A stretch of DNA of 64,000 bases, taken from positions 61,703,266 through 61,767,265 of the forward strand of contig NC_083560.1 in assembly GCF_019925205.1 (NCBI RefSeq). The letters are read 5' to 3'. A model generated the notes under the pieces. That model was not told where the DNA came from, did not search any database, and was given only the letters and a program-made list of their open reading frames with translations. The position numbers and the translations under genes were made by a program. The first letter of the stretch is position 1. Every line of letters begins with the position of its first letter. The stretch is from Metopolophium dirhodum. Taxonomy: Eukaryota > Arthropoda > Insecta > Hemiptera > Aphididae. Positions 40,490 to 53,480 of this stretch are shown here, piece by piece.

Positions 40490-41280
40490 ATTCAAAACAC
40501 CGGTCGACGACGACTACGACGACGATGACGAGTGCGACAACGCTGACGAAGGCGACGACGAGCTTGTGCGGCCGAGCTGACTGAACTGATCGTCGAGCGT
40601 ACCGTAGCGGTAATGCGCGAGGCGCTCGCGAGAGAGTACGACGACGGCGGCGGCGGCTACCGACAACAACGGCGCGCACACAATCGCGGCGGCGGCGGGC
40701 AGATGGACGGTCGGGCGGGCGGTGCAGCGGCAGCAGCTGCCTCGCAACGACGACGACGACGACGGCGCGCGACGGTGGCGGCGGCGGTAACGACGGCGGT
40801 TGAAGACGACGGCCGCCGCCGCCGCCTTTCTCCTGGGCTCCGTCGTCGCCGTCGTCGTTACCACTTACCAGTACGCCGTCGAAGCTGTACGGAAAAAAAC
40901 GCGCCTTCTCCTGGGGGGCTTCGTTAGCCCGCCGCCCGGCAGTGTTGCCACGACGGGAGCGCGTTGTCGTCGGTGGTCGTCGGCCCCCGTCGTCTGTGAT
41001 ATAATACATTATTACGACTCTCCGGCGGCGCAGCATCCGGACCCCGCGCGAACGGTGTGCGGGGTGGGTGAAGGGAAGGACCTTAAAGCGGCTAAGCCAT
41101 CAAAACTCGCGAACCCCTGGAGAGAACCACCGCCACACCGCGACACTCTGCCGCCCGCGTGTATAGAGCTCTGCGCGCGATTTGCAGTTCTTATCATTAT
41201 CATATTATTCTATACACATACTATGTGGGACATACTTGATTGTAACTTCGGCGTTTTGGGCCCGGGGGCGACAATGTGAG
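40490..41280. promoter_or_regulatory. Strong GC-rich CpG island
   Basis: The most GC-rich stretch outside the LRR receptor gene, made largely of CGA, CGG and GAC triplet runs with dense CpG. Frames of 60-210 codons are open on both strands, which is expected of such composition. It contains a good minus-strand splice donor at 40868 (see the candidate exon). Islands of this type often mark promoters and first exons of regulatory genes. Confidence 0.5.
40869..41036 (-). CDS. Candidate first coding exon, 56 codons, partial
   Basis: On the minus strand an ATG at 41036 opens a frame that reaches exactly to a consensus splice donor, CTG|GTAAGTGG, after 56 codons in phase 0. The first part is basic and low in complexity. 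The last 18 codons (EAPQEKARFFPYSFDGVL) look like ordinary protein. The PYSFDGVL end loosely recalls the eh1/octapeptide repressor motifs near the N-termini of some homeodomain and Pax proteins, but this is a short resemblance only. A second ATG at 41009 could be the start. No downstream exon was found in the window. Splicing from here into the LRR receptor exon would give a stop after seven codons. Confidence 0.3.
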
Positions 41281-43900
41281 ACTCGAGCATTGGGCGAATG
41301 CACAATGAATGAAATCTGAGTGAACAATACTCGTTTTATCTTTTTTATTCGTATACTAAAATATTATAGTGTTATACCGAAATTTTTTGAACTTTGCAGG
41401 AAACTGTTATATAGGCAGCACAATAATTTATAATGAACGACTTAGAAGAAATTTTTCTTGTTGAAATTAAAATTGTTTTCGATCGGAATACAAAACAAGA
41501 AAAATCAATAACTAGCTATAACATATTATTATTATGCACCTATATTATATAACAATATATTATATCAATAACGGGTCCCTAATATAAGTGTTTGAAACTT
41601 GGGTGCCGCTATGTACTCCCCCTCGATCCCTCCTACTTCCCTATTATGATATATAGATACGCCGCTGCAGATCATAATAATATATCATTACGGCTGCCGA
41701 ATGCTGGCTGATGGTAGTCGATATTATTGCGTTATTATTGTTCCCATTATCTGGAATATCGCAGCGAATAACAATTTATTACGCACGTGCATACGATGTA
41801 TACGCGATAATATAAGCCGAACGTCGTCGTGACATAATATAACAATATGCCCAGCCCGTTCCGTATAATGCGTTTGCAGAGTATTCCTGCGGCATAAATA
41901 GGTACTCTACTTACGACGCGGCCAGCCGGCTGTATACGTCGCCCTTGAATATTTTTTTTGTCTTGTGCATTTATCGATGTCGGCTGAGGGTAAAATCGGC
42001 GTGAAAATGTCGTATATGAAACCCTCCGCCGGGTCCCGTCTCGCGTTGGTATGGTATTATTATTATAATAATTATTATAAATGTATTATGTATGTATTTT
42101 ACGAACGAGATAGCGTGTGAATTACAAACGTATATGAACTATATGAAATACATCATAGATAAATATTTAAATAATTACCACCGTATTATATAGCAATATT
42201 ATTTTATAATAGGCAAAATATTATGTTTTTGGCCCCGTCGATGGAAGACTTCTCGGCGACGATAGGTATAGGTACGACGATTAAAGGTTTACGGCACGCG
42301 CTATGCTTTAATCGCATTCGTCCGCCATCTGCGCCGCGCCGTTGAAAGGAAAAAATTACCAATCAAACTTCCGTCCGACGCGGATTCCGTTCGGCCGCAA
42401 TCAATCGATTCCCCGCCCATAACCACCGATCGTCGTTCCGGCAAAAAAATTCCCATAAAACATATACAAATGGGATTAGGTTAAGTCAAGTATATATATA
42501 TATATATCGGCCCGGTAAATATACTTGTAGCGATTTGAGGGGATTTTAATTTTCGATCAGAAACATCTGATCGGATTATTTTTAAGTTTAGTTAAGTTCA
42601 GATTCAGATTTTTTTTTTAGCATGGTTCGATGAAGTTCGTAGCGGAATTTGGTTTAACCCCTATTGACAAGTTGATTTGACAGGTGAGTTGTTGGAAAAC
42701 AGCGAAGGAAGTTCTTTAAGACGATATTGCTTTATAAATCTAATCATTTATACATATATATATATATAAATATATGATAATGCTAAAAGGCGCTTGTAGG
42801 GTAGTCTATTGATTATCTACATTAGCGTCTCCGTTATAGTTGTATTCATTTAAAAGTTATCAAATGGGATTTTCCGGAAATTCCGATTCGGTTGACATAT
42901 TTTAGTTTCCGGCATTTAACTGTAGAAGTAGATTTGATTCTTTTCCCTGCGCACAATATAATTTAATAATATACATGTTTTGACAATTTATCAATTAATG
43001 TTCCTATATTGATGGCGTTTCATTTTGATTATTTTGATTTTTATTTTAGCTCAATTGGCAATTAATAAGTCGACGAATATATTAATATACGTTGCATTCA
43101 ATTATTCAAATGTATAGAAATCATCAAATGTCAAAACACGACTTCAGTCTGCGCGGCCCAAAAAAATATTTAGCAAACAAAAATATACAAATATCCATTC
43201 AAAGACCACACAAATTAATTTATAATTTAATGTATTCAGTCGTATATAATTTATTAATTTAAATTAACGAGTTGGCAATGGGCTATGTTGGAATATAATG
43301 AACACGTCACAATATTCATATAGTAAGTAATAACATATATATAAATCTTTTATTTAATGTGAGTTATCTCATTAGCAAATTGTACCTGTAAATCTTGTAA
43401 AACTTATGACTTACGAGCCAATAGTCGATTTGTATTAATCATATATTATAATTCGATGACATTTGACACTTTGGAGACATTGATATTAATTATGTGGCGT
43501 CCGCAATTAAATATAATAGAGAATATAATTAGGTACTCATGATAAAGATAAACTATACACCTTAATAATAATAATTAAAAACAAAAATTACTAGCTAGAT
43601 AATAATAATTATGATAATTACTATTATTAGTTGTAGTAATTTTGTGTATATTATCATTATAGTTTTTTTTATTTTTTTATTTTTTAATAATTGTATTGTT
43701 ATGTCGGTTTGTATATTTGAACAATTGAAATGATATATATTATTTGATTGTGCACCAGAACAAACGATAAATGTAATGAGTGTGAAAAATATATTCATCA
43801 TATTATTTGCCAATCGTACCGGATTTCAGTGAACGGTGTTTATCCCTTTGTCTTAATATAATATATATGTATACAATATACATTTAACGCAAAGACGTTT
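41281..43900. other. Non-coding DNA with GC-richer patch at 42.24-42.45 kb
   Basis: Mostly AT-rich. The patch at 42240-42450 is CpG-rich and includes CAATCAATCGATT, which resembles composite Exd/Hox and DREF-like sites; these are frequent by chance. A short perfect hairpin, CGATCAGA-AACA-TCTGATCG, lies at 42554-42573. No coding region is supported. Confidence 0.45.
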
Positions 43901-43908
43901 TTTTTTAG

Positions 43909-44116
43909 AACCGGTGAAGGGGTGAAGTGTTTGAGCTGGATCGATCATAGGACTACCGGAAGCCACGACCAGCCAACCAAAGTCAGCGTACAGCAAATAC
44001 AATGGGGGTCTTTCGTTTTCAAATCGTTGGCAGATTATCTTGCGAATTCAAATCGAATTGTGGGTTTTTGTTCGCCTCCGTGATTGTCCTCGGCGTGGTG
44101 TTTGTTTTTGTTGATG
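43909..44116 (+). CDS. Candidate first coding exon with hydrophobic N-terminus, partial
   Basis: A T-rich run ending in TTTTTTAG (AG at 43907-43908) is followed by about 90 non-coding bases and an ATG at 44002 in good context (ACAATGG). The frame gives 38 residues starting MGVFRFQIVGRL, with Cys 14 and 20. Residues 21-37 are strongly hydrophobic, like a signal peptide or signal anchor. A donor-like G|GTATAA follows at 44117, leaving phase 1. The exon is GC-richer than its neighbours. Read without splicing, the frame ends at 44214 after 70 codons. The product is unknown and may be a small secreted or membrane protein. There is no similarity I recognise. Confidence 0.35.
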
Positions 44117-44219
44117 GTATAATGTATTATAATATACGGCATTACGGCGTGTGTTATACTAAATTATGTATAAAACTTAATCATCCAACGACCCTTCGAA
44201 TTACTACTAACTAGACCAC

Positions 44220-47200
44220 GAAATCGAGGGACACAGACGAAGAATTATAATATAATATGTATAGGTATACACAAAATCCGCGTCTATATAAAATATGTAT
44301 CTATATATACATAGCAATACGTTATATTATTATTTTTTCTTACCTTAGACCACCGCCGTACGTAATACGCTTCCTTATAAGGGCGGCTTAAAGTGGCTTT
44401 GGTCCCTCGGATTCGTTTCACTCCGGTAATAAGTAATAATGATGACATTAACGTACAACGAGAACAATATAAAACAGCGTGTGACAAAATCGGTCATTTC
44501 CTTCTCATTCGCTCTTACTGTATATTGTATAATGTACCTACCTAAATATATATAATATAAGGTAATAAAATACTAGTAGAAGTGATGAAAAAATAATACG
44601 AGAAGATAGTATACCTATAGGTACCCAATAATATTGCGTATCGTTTTACTAGAACCCTATATATATATATATATAAAAGCAAGGAACCGATTAATATTAT
44701 GAACAATATTAATATCGTCAACACGTATTTTGTGATTGCTTGTTTGTATATATATATTTTTTTTTTTTAATGAGAAAATAGTTCTCATTTAAAACGGCGC
44801 TGCGTCTAAAATTGATTTTGTATAGGAATTCATTTTTTTTTTTTTGTATTGTCGGCATCATAATAATATATATTATTATTATATAGTATCGCACCAAAGG
44901 AAAAAAAAGCAATAATATATAACCTTGCTACCGACGAATTATCTGGACGGTACCTTAATTAACTGAAAAACCATATATAGTATATATATATATATATATG
45001 TATCTATATGGATGCATAAAGGACACCGCACATGCTGCTGCCTATACCGCACAACGTATTTGCCGGCAAATGGCATTTTGTCGGTGACCGTAACACACGA
45101 GAAACAATAATTATGAAGGAATCGCATCCTGCAAGAGAATAATGTATATATATATATATAAAATATAATATAATATTGTTATACGCCGTATTCATTGTGT
45201 CGGGCGTCGGCGGCGCGTACATGTACAAAGAAATCGTATTAAATCGCGATTTATTATTATTATTAGTTTTTTTAAACATTGACGTTTTATAATAATATGG
45301 AATACAGGTTTTAGGATCACCTCGCGTAATAATATAGGTACCTACCGCCTCGCGCTACTTATATATTATTATTATTATTATTATAGGTACGCGATAATAA
45401 TATTACCATTGCACGCGTAATGTACCTATGTGTGTTAGGTATAGCTATTATAATGTTTGCACACACCTGCAGATTATTGTTTGCCTATAAATCGCATATA
45501 CCTGTCCCGGGGTTGTTGTCTATTTAATTTTTACTGCGCAGTGTATTTTTTTTTTTAACGGTCATACTTTTTAACCACTACCACTTTGATTACTATATAC
45601 GAAGCGTAGTTGTTCGGGCAACCGTTATAATATTATTATTATACCGCCACGCTGTAGCCAACGAAAACGACGATAATAAAATGTAATATTATGGCTATTG
45701 GCTACTTAAGGAAAGCATTAAAAACGTATATATTTTTATTGCGTTCTCGGTTCGACAAATGCAAAACAGCTAAAACACCAAATTAACTTTGAATAATTCG
45801 GGTTTAGGAACTCTCACGTGAAATCATTGGAAATAATAATATTATAATGAACCATTTTTTATTTATTTATTATTTTTTTTTACCAAGGCGGGAAACCATA
45901 TGCTGGAATACGGTGTAATAGTAGGTGGCAAGTAATTTTTATTGATATTTTCCGTTAACTATATGCTATTACAATTTAATATTATATCGTATAGTCATTG
46001 AATTTAATACAGGTAGTTAACTTTTGTCAGTAATAATATTAACAGTAAAGTAAAATGCAATTGCAGTTCAATTTGGTGCATTTATAGTATAAATTTATTA
46101 TATCATCTACCTACAGAGAATTAATTTTAAGTTGTACATTCTTCGAATTGTTTCGAATGTTTTTAGGAGGAATGTGATGAAAATCTCGTATAAATACTAA
46201 TTTATTATAAATGTCATCAGCCGGCACGATGATCGAGCTATTTTAACGACGATTGTTATTGTTCTTAACTTTTCTCATATTAACCTTTGTGTCATTGCTG
46301 GGATAAAATACCTTGAACCTGTAAGGGTTTACCCATTGTATAAGTTAAAGGGGGTTAAAAGGGGTTGAGTTTTCGGTTGAGAAGATACATATTTACCGAA
46401 AATTAGATTATTTGTCGTAGAATAATTTTCCTGTATGAAAAACTTGTTAATGTGCCAATGTTTTAGCAGTTTAATTATGCGTTACTCATTTTGATTTTAA
46501 TTCTAAATATTATTTTGATTTTTCCAAACTGTTATGCCTATGTAGCGTATGAACACAATATAAATAAAAACATATTAAACATACCTCCTACCTACTATAT
46601 TATAATATTCTTCTTAATAAATAGTATAAACTATGATTAATATTGACTTAAAACAATGACCTATTATGGGTATAATTATACCGAAAAAATAGTAACATTT
46701 TTTAAATTTCAAATAAATTGAATATTTTCCTTATGCTATAGGTATATTCTAATAAAATTATATATTGATATTGTTGAAAACAATTGTGACGTTATAATTA
46801 GTAATATTTTGTCCTGAAATTAATTTTTAAAAAAAGAAACTTTTTATAAACACAAAAACGCGTTTTAATGACGAGTTTTTTGTAAAGGGTATTTTCTTTA
46901 GATCTACGCGTACAATGGCCATCTATTGTATTGTTAATTATTGTTTGTTTGACGGTGCCACACACAAACGTTCGTATCAGTGTATACTTAATCTTAATAG
47001 TACGAGTTTTTTATGTTGTCGTTTTTATTCATTCATTAAATATAAAAATATTCATTGAATACGTAATGTATTTTATATTGGATGTGTATTCATTATTAAC
47101 GAGTTGCGTTTGAAACAGAAAAAATCTCTAAAACATAAATCGGTTAAAAATCATACCTATAGGAGTAGTGTGTTCATACACTTTTTATTATTTTAATGAT

Positions 47201-48580
47201 TATTTATAGCAACATTCGTTAGTACGGTTTGGCGTAGATAGATATAGGTGGGTACACATTTCGATTTCTTTTTAATTTTCTCTCAAGTTTGAAAATTATG
47301 GATTTTCAAATGACAGCCATTATTAATTCCGGCCCGTCTCTGCCGAAATACACTAAACCATTACCATTAAATGGTTAACGATTTTTCAAAGCCGAAAATA
47401 ACATACCTATATATAAATAAGCATATAGCGGACAAGTTTCGACGTTCAATAATTTAAAGTTTATTTAGCCACTGTAATTATATTATAAATACAAATGTTT
47501 AGGTATAGTTGTGATGTATTTCGCTGGGAATGTTATAGTCTATAGACAATATAGGCATATGTATTATAATATTATTGCCGGAAAACAAAATATGGTTGCA
47601 ATATCGTATGGTTTTTACAATTTTATAATTATACGCGCGTTGAACACTTTATATATGCCTACGTATTATATTATTATACTTTCGTGGCTGAGTAAAATAT
47701 CGTTCCCATATCGTATTTCTATCTTTTTTTTTTCACAGCCACTTTAACCGATGACACAGCGTTATTCGACCGCGGTATACCTATCGGCTACCACATATAT
47801 CGTTATTTATTTTTAATGCAACAACGGCCTCTGTAAGTTTTAAAAGCAGCGGACCAGATAAGTTGTAATTTTTCACATTCACTGTACGGATATTAATATC
47901 ATCGGTACTTATAGTTTAATATGATTTATTAATATATAGGTAACTACCTATATACACATAACTACTTATAAAATATAATATATATATATATATATATAAT
48001 ATAAGGTACCTATATGTTTTTCTCACACGGTTTTGTATTGTGTAAAGGTCACCCGGATATGGTATAATAGAAATACCACCAATTATACGTTCGTTTATAT
48101 TATTTTCAAAACGACTATAATAAAAATATGTAATTTGAAATTCGAATAACTACGTACCTAATACGCGTTTGTTTCGAGAACGTAAAACGAACCTCGCGTA
48201 CAACTCTTCACAACGAAAATTGGTTGTTGAAGTTTTTGTTTTGTTTTATTATTATTATTATTATAATAAAGCGTGTACACGTTTTTATATCGAATGTGTA
48301 AAAAAAAACAAAAACACATCTAGACATGCAGGGGGGGGAGTTTATTATGTACATACAGCTACCAAAAAAAAAAAATGAAAATAAAATACCAGTTCGACGA
48401 AATCACTCCAGAATTCAAGACAGCAAACGTAGGTATTATAATCCGAAAAATATTGCGATGTGAAAAATATGAACACAACACCGCATTATATTTAATACAT
48501 CGACAAAAGTAGATAGCATTAAAAGTTGAAAAATAATCACTCCCTATATACACAATATTATGCATGTTTTAAACATAATA
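44220..48580. other. AT-rich non-coding DNA
   Basis: No supported gene. Microsatellites include TA runs at about 44656-44676, 44979-45000, 45143-45160 and 47975-47999, and ATT runs near 45365. Short frames are chance products. Confidence 0.5.
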
Positions 48581-48587
48581 TATTATA

Positions 48588-48742
48588 CGGTGTGTCTATA
48601 AAGTTTTAGAAACTCTAACTTGTAGCGGGGATCACAGAATATGATAACGTGCAAATTAATCTTAAATCGTTGTATGTTATCATAATATGTGATCCCTTCT
48701 ATACACATTTAGGGTTTCCGAACTTTCTAGACATAACCTCTG
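48588..48742. mobile_element. MITE, about 155 bp, TA-flanked, Tc1/mariner-like
   Basis: Two arms of about 67 and 73 bases (48588-48654 and 48670-48742) are imperfect reverse complements. Shared blocks include TGTCTA-AAAGTT, GAAAC-CTAA, GGGATCACA and ATGATAAC, and a 15-base loop separates the arms. A TA dinucleotide flanks each end, as expected for elements that insert at TA. There is no coding capacity. The family assignment rests on the TA flanks and compact fold-back form, not on a database match. Confidence 0.75.
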
Positions 48743-48749
48743 TACTTAT

Positions 48750-49190
48750 ATACATATAATGACAATATATATAGTTACGTGTGTTTCGGTAGCTGTATAT
48801 GTATAATATATACGACATGTTGAAAAAATCGGAATTAATTTTCTTGTTTATACCATTTATAATATACCTATATCTAGTTATCATTAAATTCATAGTGTGT
48901 ATTTTTCGGCAAATCATTATCACCGCGGTTATAACGTAAATTGATCAAAAATAATTAAAATAATTTATCACTGTAATATAGTCAATGTTGTAATATATAT
49001 TATTATAGTCAATTGGTTTCATATAAATATTAAATAATGATAAAAAAAAGTTAAAAAATTTAATAGTAGGTAATAATAAAAAAAAAATTAAAGTAAAATA
49101 ATTTTTAAAACTATAATTCTAATATATAGGTATAAATATGTACCTAACCATTTTATTGTGCAGATTAAGAATTGAGTGTACCTCCACTTC
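48750..49190. other. AT-rich non-coding DNA
   Basis: Short AT-rich spacer between the MITE and the degenerate repeat fragment; no feature seen. Confidence 0.5.
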
Positions 49191-49194
49191 GATG

Positions 49195-49290
49195 GTTATT
49201 ATATTAAATTTGAATTCAATGATAAATGATTGTATAAAGTATTTAATATATACACAAGATGAAAAACGATACGGAGTAGAGATGGTCAAA
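49195..49290. repeat. Degenerate fragment related to the 51.1-kb repeat arm
   Basis: The words TTAAATTTGAATTCAATGAT and, further on, GAAAAACGAT...GAGATGGTC align in order with the left arm of the element at 51115-51183 (GAAAAAAGAT...GAAGACGGTC). The spacing differs slightly. It looks like an old truncated copy of the same dispersed repeat. Confidence 0.5.
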
Positions 49291-50690
49291 CATTTTGGTA
49301 ACCAAGGTAAACAAAAAAATGTTTTCATAAATTATTATTAATACTAATTAAAATGTTAACAAATATTCAAAATGTTCTGGATTACTTTAAAAATTACTGA
49401 TACATTTCTACTTTTAAATCACCCAGAGTATAAAATAGCTAGCTAACAGAAACCTCCCTCGATATTGATGAATGGATAATTTTTTCTACTAGACACGAAA
49501 AAAAAACACTAATTATTTTAAATTCAATACATTTGTTACTCCGCTCAAAATCTAAAATTTAAATATTGATTTAAATTTAAAAAAAAGATGTAGCCAACAA
49601 GGTATAATAAATATAACATAGGCTAATAATCTGAAGCCAAAAATTTACTTGAATACTTGAAATTGTTTTAATCTCACTATGTATAATTATAATGCTCACA
49701 ATAAGTTAATGCATTGTATGGTCTATTAAGATATTTGTTTAATCCAAAAAAAATATCCCATTTTATTGTGCCGAAAGCCGGGAACGTGCTTCTACAAAAT
49801 CAAAATTATAATTTCTAACTACTACTTAATCAAAGTAACTAAAATGAAGAAGAATCTTAAAGGAATCTAGAAAGGAAAGAATTAAAAAATATATAACACT
49901 ATTATCCATGTTTAAATATTTAAAAAATAAAAATTAAGATAAATTAATTATTATTTAGTAAACTTACAAAAAAAAAAAAAATAGAAAAATAATTGTACAG
50001 CGCACCTTTACACAATAATATACCTACACAAATAATATATAACCATGTTATAATAATATATTCATTTACGATCATAAGAAATGTGACCTGGATATATTTT
50101 ATCATTGAACATTTTTTAATAAAAGTTTTACTTATTGTAAATAGGTAAAAACCGCACAAACATTGTATGGATACACAAACTTGAAAAGTCTAAACGAATA
50201 AATCCTATATAATATTTACTTATAGGTAATTTCTTTACTTAACAAAATCTTCGTATCTTTTAACTTTATCTAATGCATTTTAGATTTTTGGCCGGAATCA
50301 ATTCTGTTGATTTTCAATGGTTTTGTTTATTCTTGAAAAACACTTTTCGGGGACAAACAATAGTATCCAAACATTTTAAAAGAAACGTCTCTATATTGAT
50401 GAAAATGTAGACACAGATGACATTTTAGGGATGTCTATTTTGCAAACTGCAAAATCATTTATTGTTATGAGATGTTGTTTATTTCTTCAACATTATCGAT
50501 TCCAAACTACCTATGTTTTATATTATAGTTTTATCTCAAAAACTACACAAATATTATTTTTACAAATACTAGTAAAAAAAAAAATAAATGTGATTAAATT
50601 CAAAACGTTTGACACCCACCTTTGAATTGGAAGAAAGTTAAAGTAAAGAATAAATTAAAGTTGTACCGATAATATTATACGTGTAAGCGT
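49291..50690. other. AT-rich non-coding DNA
   Basis: No gene or clear repeat boundary. Several A-runs; short frames at 49.9-50.6 kb lack features. Confidence 0.5.
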
Positions 50691-50694
50691 TCAA

Positions 50695-51580
50695 AGGAAG
50701 ATTTCAAACACTGGATTAGTGTTACATATTTACTTTACTTAAAAGTTACAACTTATTAAATTATATTTGCTCGAAATAGTCAACACAGCACATTCGTGAC
50801 AATTGCTTTTATGGCAACTCAAACCATCTAGGGTGCATCAAATAACATTGTGCAAATAATGTCGATATATTGGTCACTTTAGATTTTGAGTGGAGCGATG
50901 GATGCATGGGTTGTACAATTATGTGTGTTTTAATTGTATGACGTGATCTGTCATCACTTTTTGGAGTGATAAAAATGTTTCAATCTTCAACATTAAGTGT
51001 GGTTTCTGGTAGCAAATTGGATCTCATTGGTCAAGATCTAGGGTTAAAAAGTGGGCAAGTGGGTTTCGCTCGGTTGTATAGCAGGTTACAAGTGGATCAC
51101 TGTAATGGGTGGTGTTAAATTTGAATTCAATGATATAATATCATTGTATACGAAAAAAGATTCTAAGCGAAGACGGTCGTCTTACTGACACCCATGATAA
51201 TATTACTAAGTACCTATGTTTGATGATATTATTGTGAATAAAGTAATTTATTTACCTATTTATAAGTGGAACCTTGTTTTAAATTAAAACAAAATATTTT
51301 AAGAATGTTATCAATTAGGATAGGAATTAATAAAATATTAATTTGAATACCTTGATTTTAATTATTCAAAGGCTTAAGACATTTTGTAAAAATGTTAAAG
51401 TTTTTTTTTTATTAAATTGATGGTAACAATTTCTGTTTTAGTTTTGACGAAACAACAATTTTCAAATGCTTTTAGAAACAGATTCTGCTTAACCGTCTCC
51501 GCTTAGACCGTTTTTCGTATGCAACGTTTTAACATTGAATCAAATTGAACTCATCTGCAACGGACCCGTGACCTGGCGAC
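50695..51580. mobile_element. Dispersed aphid-type repeat with inverted internal arms
   Basis: An arm at 51115-51183 (ATTCAATGAT, ATACGAAAAA, CTAAGCGAAGACGGT) is matched by the reverse complement of 51490-51553 (ATTCAATGTT, ATACGAAAAA, CTAAGCGGAGACGGT). The segment 50695-51114 is lower in TA runs than its flanks and contains distinctive unique-looking text such as TTGGTCAAGATCTAGGG and GGTGGTGTTAAATTTGAA. From memory this wording recurs across aphid genomes, and a fragment recurs here at 49195-49290. No transposase frame is present, so it is non-autonomous or decayed. The outer boundaries are uncertain. Confidence 0.6.
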
Positions 51581-51584
51581 GATG

Positions 51585-52295
51585 GAGATACGTCTTCAAA
51601 ACTAAACAATACAGCAAAGTGACTGACGTGGGTTTTTTTTTATAATATTATTCTTCACAACATGTAGGTTTAACTAATGCGTATTGAATGGTTTTGTATT
51701 TCTAATGTTTACATTTATATTGAGAAAACCAATTAGTAAGGACACGTCACATTTATTTTATGGTTTCTTTGCCATTTCCACGCACGAAAAACGTAACAAA
51801 ACTTTTTTTTGCATAAAATAATTTATCACCGAGTATATTGTATATAAGGTATGCCTTCTGGCAGCTGCTTCTAAAATAACAGCGATTACCGTATGCCTGA
51901 CATTTTGGATCTTTCACGCTGCAGAGTTCACGGGGGATTATACGAAATATGGCGAGAGAAAAAATGTGGACGGTTTAAATATTTATGAATCGTTTGAAAA
52001 AACAAAATGAAACTCGCGACGACGTGTTTATAGATTGAGTTCTATTCTTCTATACATTTTATAACAGGCCTGTGCAGTGTATAGTCTGTATATAAGGTAG
52101 TGGGTACGCTCACGTTTCTATGTCAACTCTGGCGGGACTTGCGATTTTCGATGTGTACGGAATCCAATTTTGCAGCGTACAATATTTTATATACACACAC
52201 ACACACACACACGGAGAAACAGGTACACGCGGAGACAACGAACTTTATTATTGCGTCGTGTCGTGTGTTAAATACGTAATACGAGCACCGATCGG
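51585..52295. other. AT-rich non-coding DNA with an (AC)n run
   Basis: An (AC)n microsatellite lies at 52193-52214. Otherwise mixed AT-rich sequence without a supported gene. Confidence 0.5.
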
Positions 52296-52299
52296 ACGG

Positions 52300-53480
52300 C
52301 TGTGGAATGTTTTCCCGAACAAACGGGAAATTCGGCCGGTAATGTGCGTCTTGTAGAATTACGATTTTCTTCAGCTCCCCCGTCAGTGCTTCCTACAGGC
52401 CCCGTCGACCCCGGCGATCACAAGGCCTACCCCTGCACCGAACCCGCACTGCACGTGAATATACACTCCAACTCACTCTATATATAGTTAAGCTTGATGG
52501 CTGTCGGTGTGAGTGCTGGGTCGAGACTTTTTAGTCTTTACAATTAAATCACGTTCCCTATATATATATAATATATATAATATTATAATATATATGTTCA
52601 CGAAACACGTCTAAACTTATAATATAACAATTACTATACTATATATATGTAGAAATAAGTAATAACCGCTCCTGTCAAGTACAGTCCGCGAGACCAATCT
52701 TAATAATAATATTAATCGTATCTAGAATGATGTTATATTTTATAATGTATTTTATAGTATAGGATATATAAATATGGACGGGTAGGGCGGGGTGGCCTCG
52801 AGAAAGATTTTATTACCGACGAAAATACTCGAAAATCCAACACTCGGGCGCCACTGAAACAGCAGCAGTGGCGATGGCGGTTGCGGTAGAAGATCGCGTG
52901 CGGTTGAAGCGGCTGCAGCTGTTCCAGTTCATTATAATGTACATGTACCCTAATTATATCTTTGACGACAACCTGTAGTGTGCGTGTCCGCGGACAATCT
53001 TTGCCGGTCGCGTCTGATTACAATTAGTTATTATATTTATTATATTACATTACCTACATTATATAATGCTCATCGGGACCATGATTAAAATGTGTTGGTA
53101 ACCGTATGCGCTGTAGTCCTACTTCATACGATAATGATATTATATAAGTAAAATAATTATATGATATCGCCGCCAAAGCGACTGGCCGCCGTCTACGTCT
53201 CGTCTTTCCGCAAAACGATTGTACTTCGGAAGCGGAAATTCTAATATCATCGTCTGCGCAATATAATACAGTACGATAAAATATTATACGTGGAATTATC
53301 TCCCGTTTTCTGTATATCTCTTTCTCTCTTTCTCTCTCACCTATGAATACAATAAAATTATACCGTTTAATATACACCTCGCACGCGAACCGTTTATACT
53401 CGGCCACCGCCGCTGTCGTTATAATGTCACTTCTGTTTTCTCGCTCTCGTCCAATGTCTATTACATTATTACGCAATATA
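52300..53480. promoter_or_regulatory. GC-richer patches, possible regulatory DNA
   Basis: Patches at about 52300-52480, 52780-52920 and 53160-53260 are CpG-containing and GC-richer than the flanks. A 140-codon minus-strand frame (53054-53476) crosses the last patch and a CT-rich run. It is charged and irregular, with no domain or signal peptide. There is no direct evidence for transcription. Confidence 0.25.

Noticed and set aside
40404..40868. Continuation of the 41036 minus-strand frame past the donor to 210 codons
   Set aside because: Beyond the donor the frame is runs of Arg, Val, Ala and Pro from GC-rich triplet repeats.
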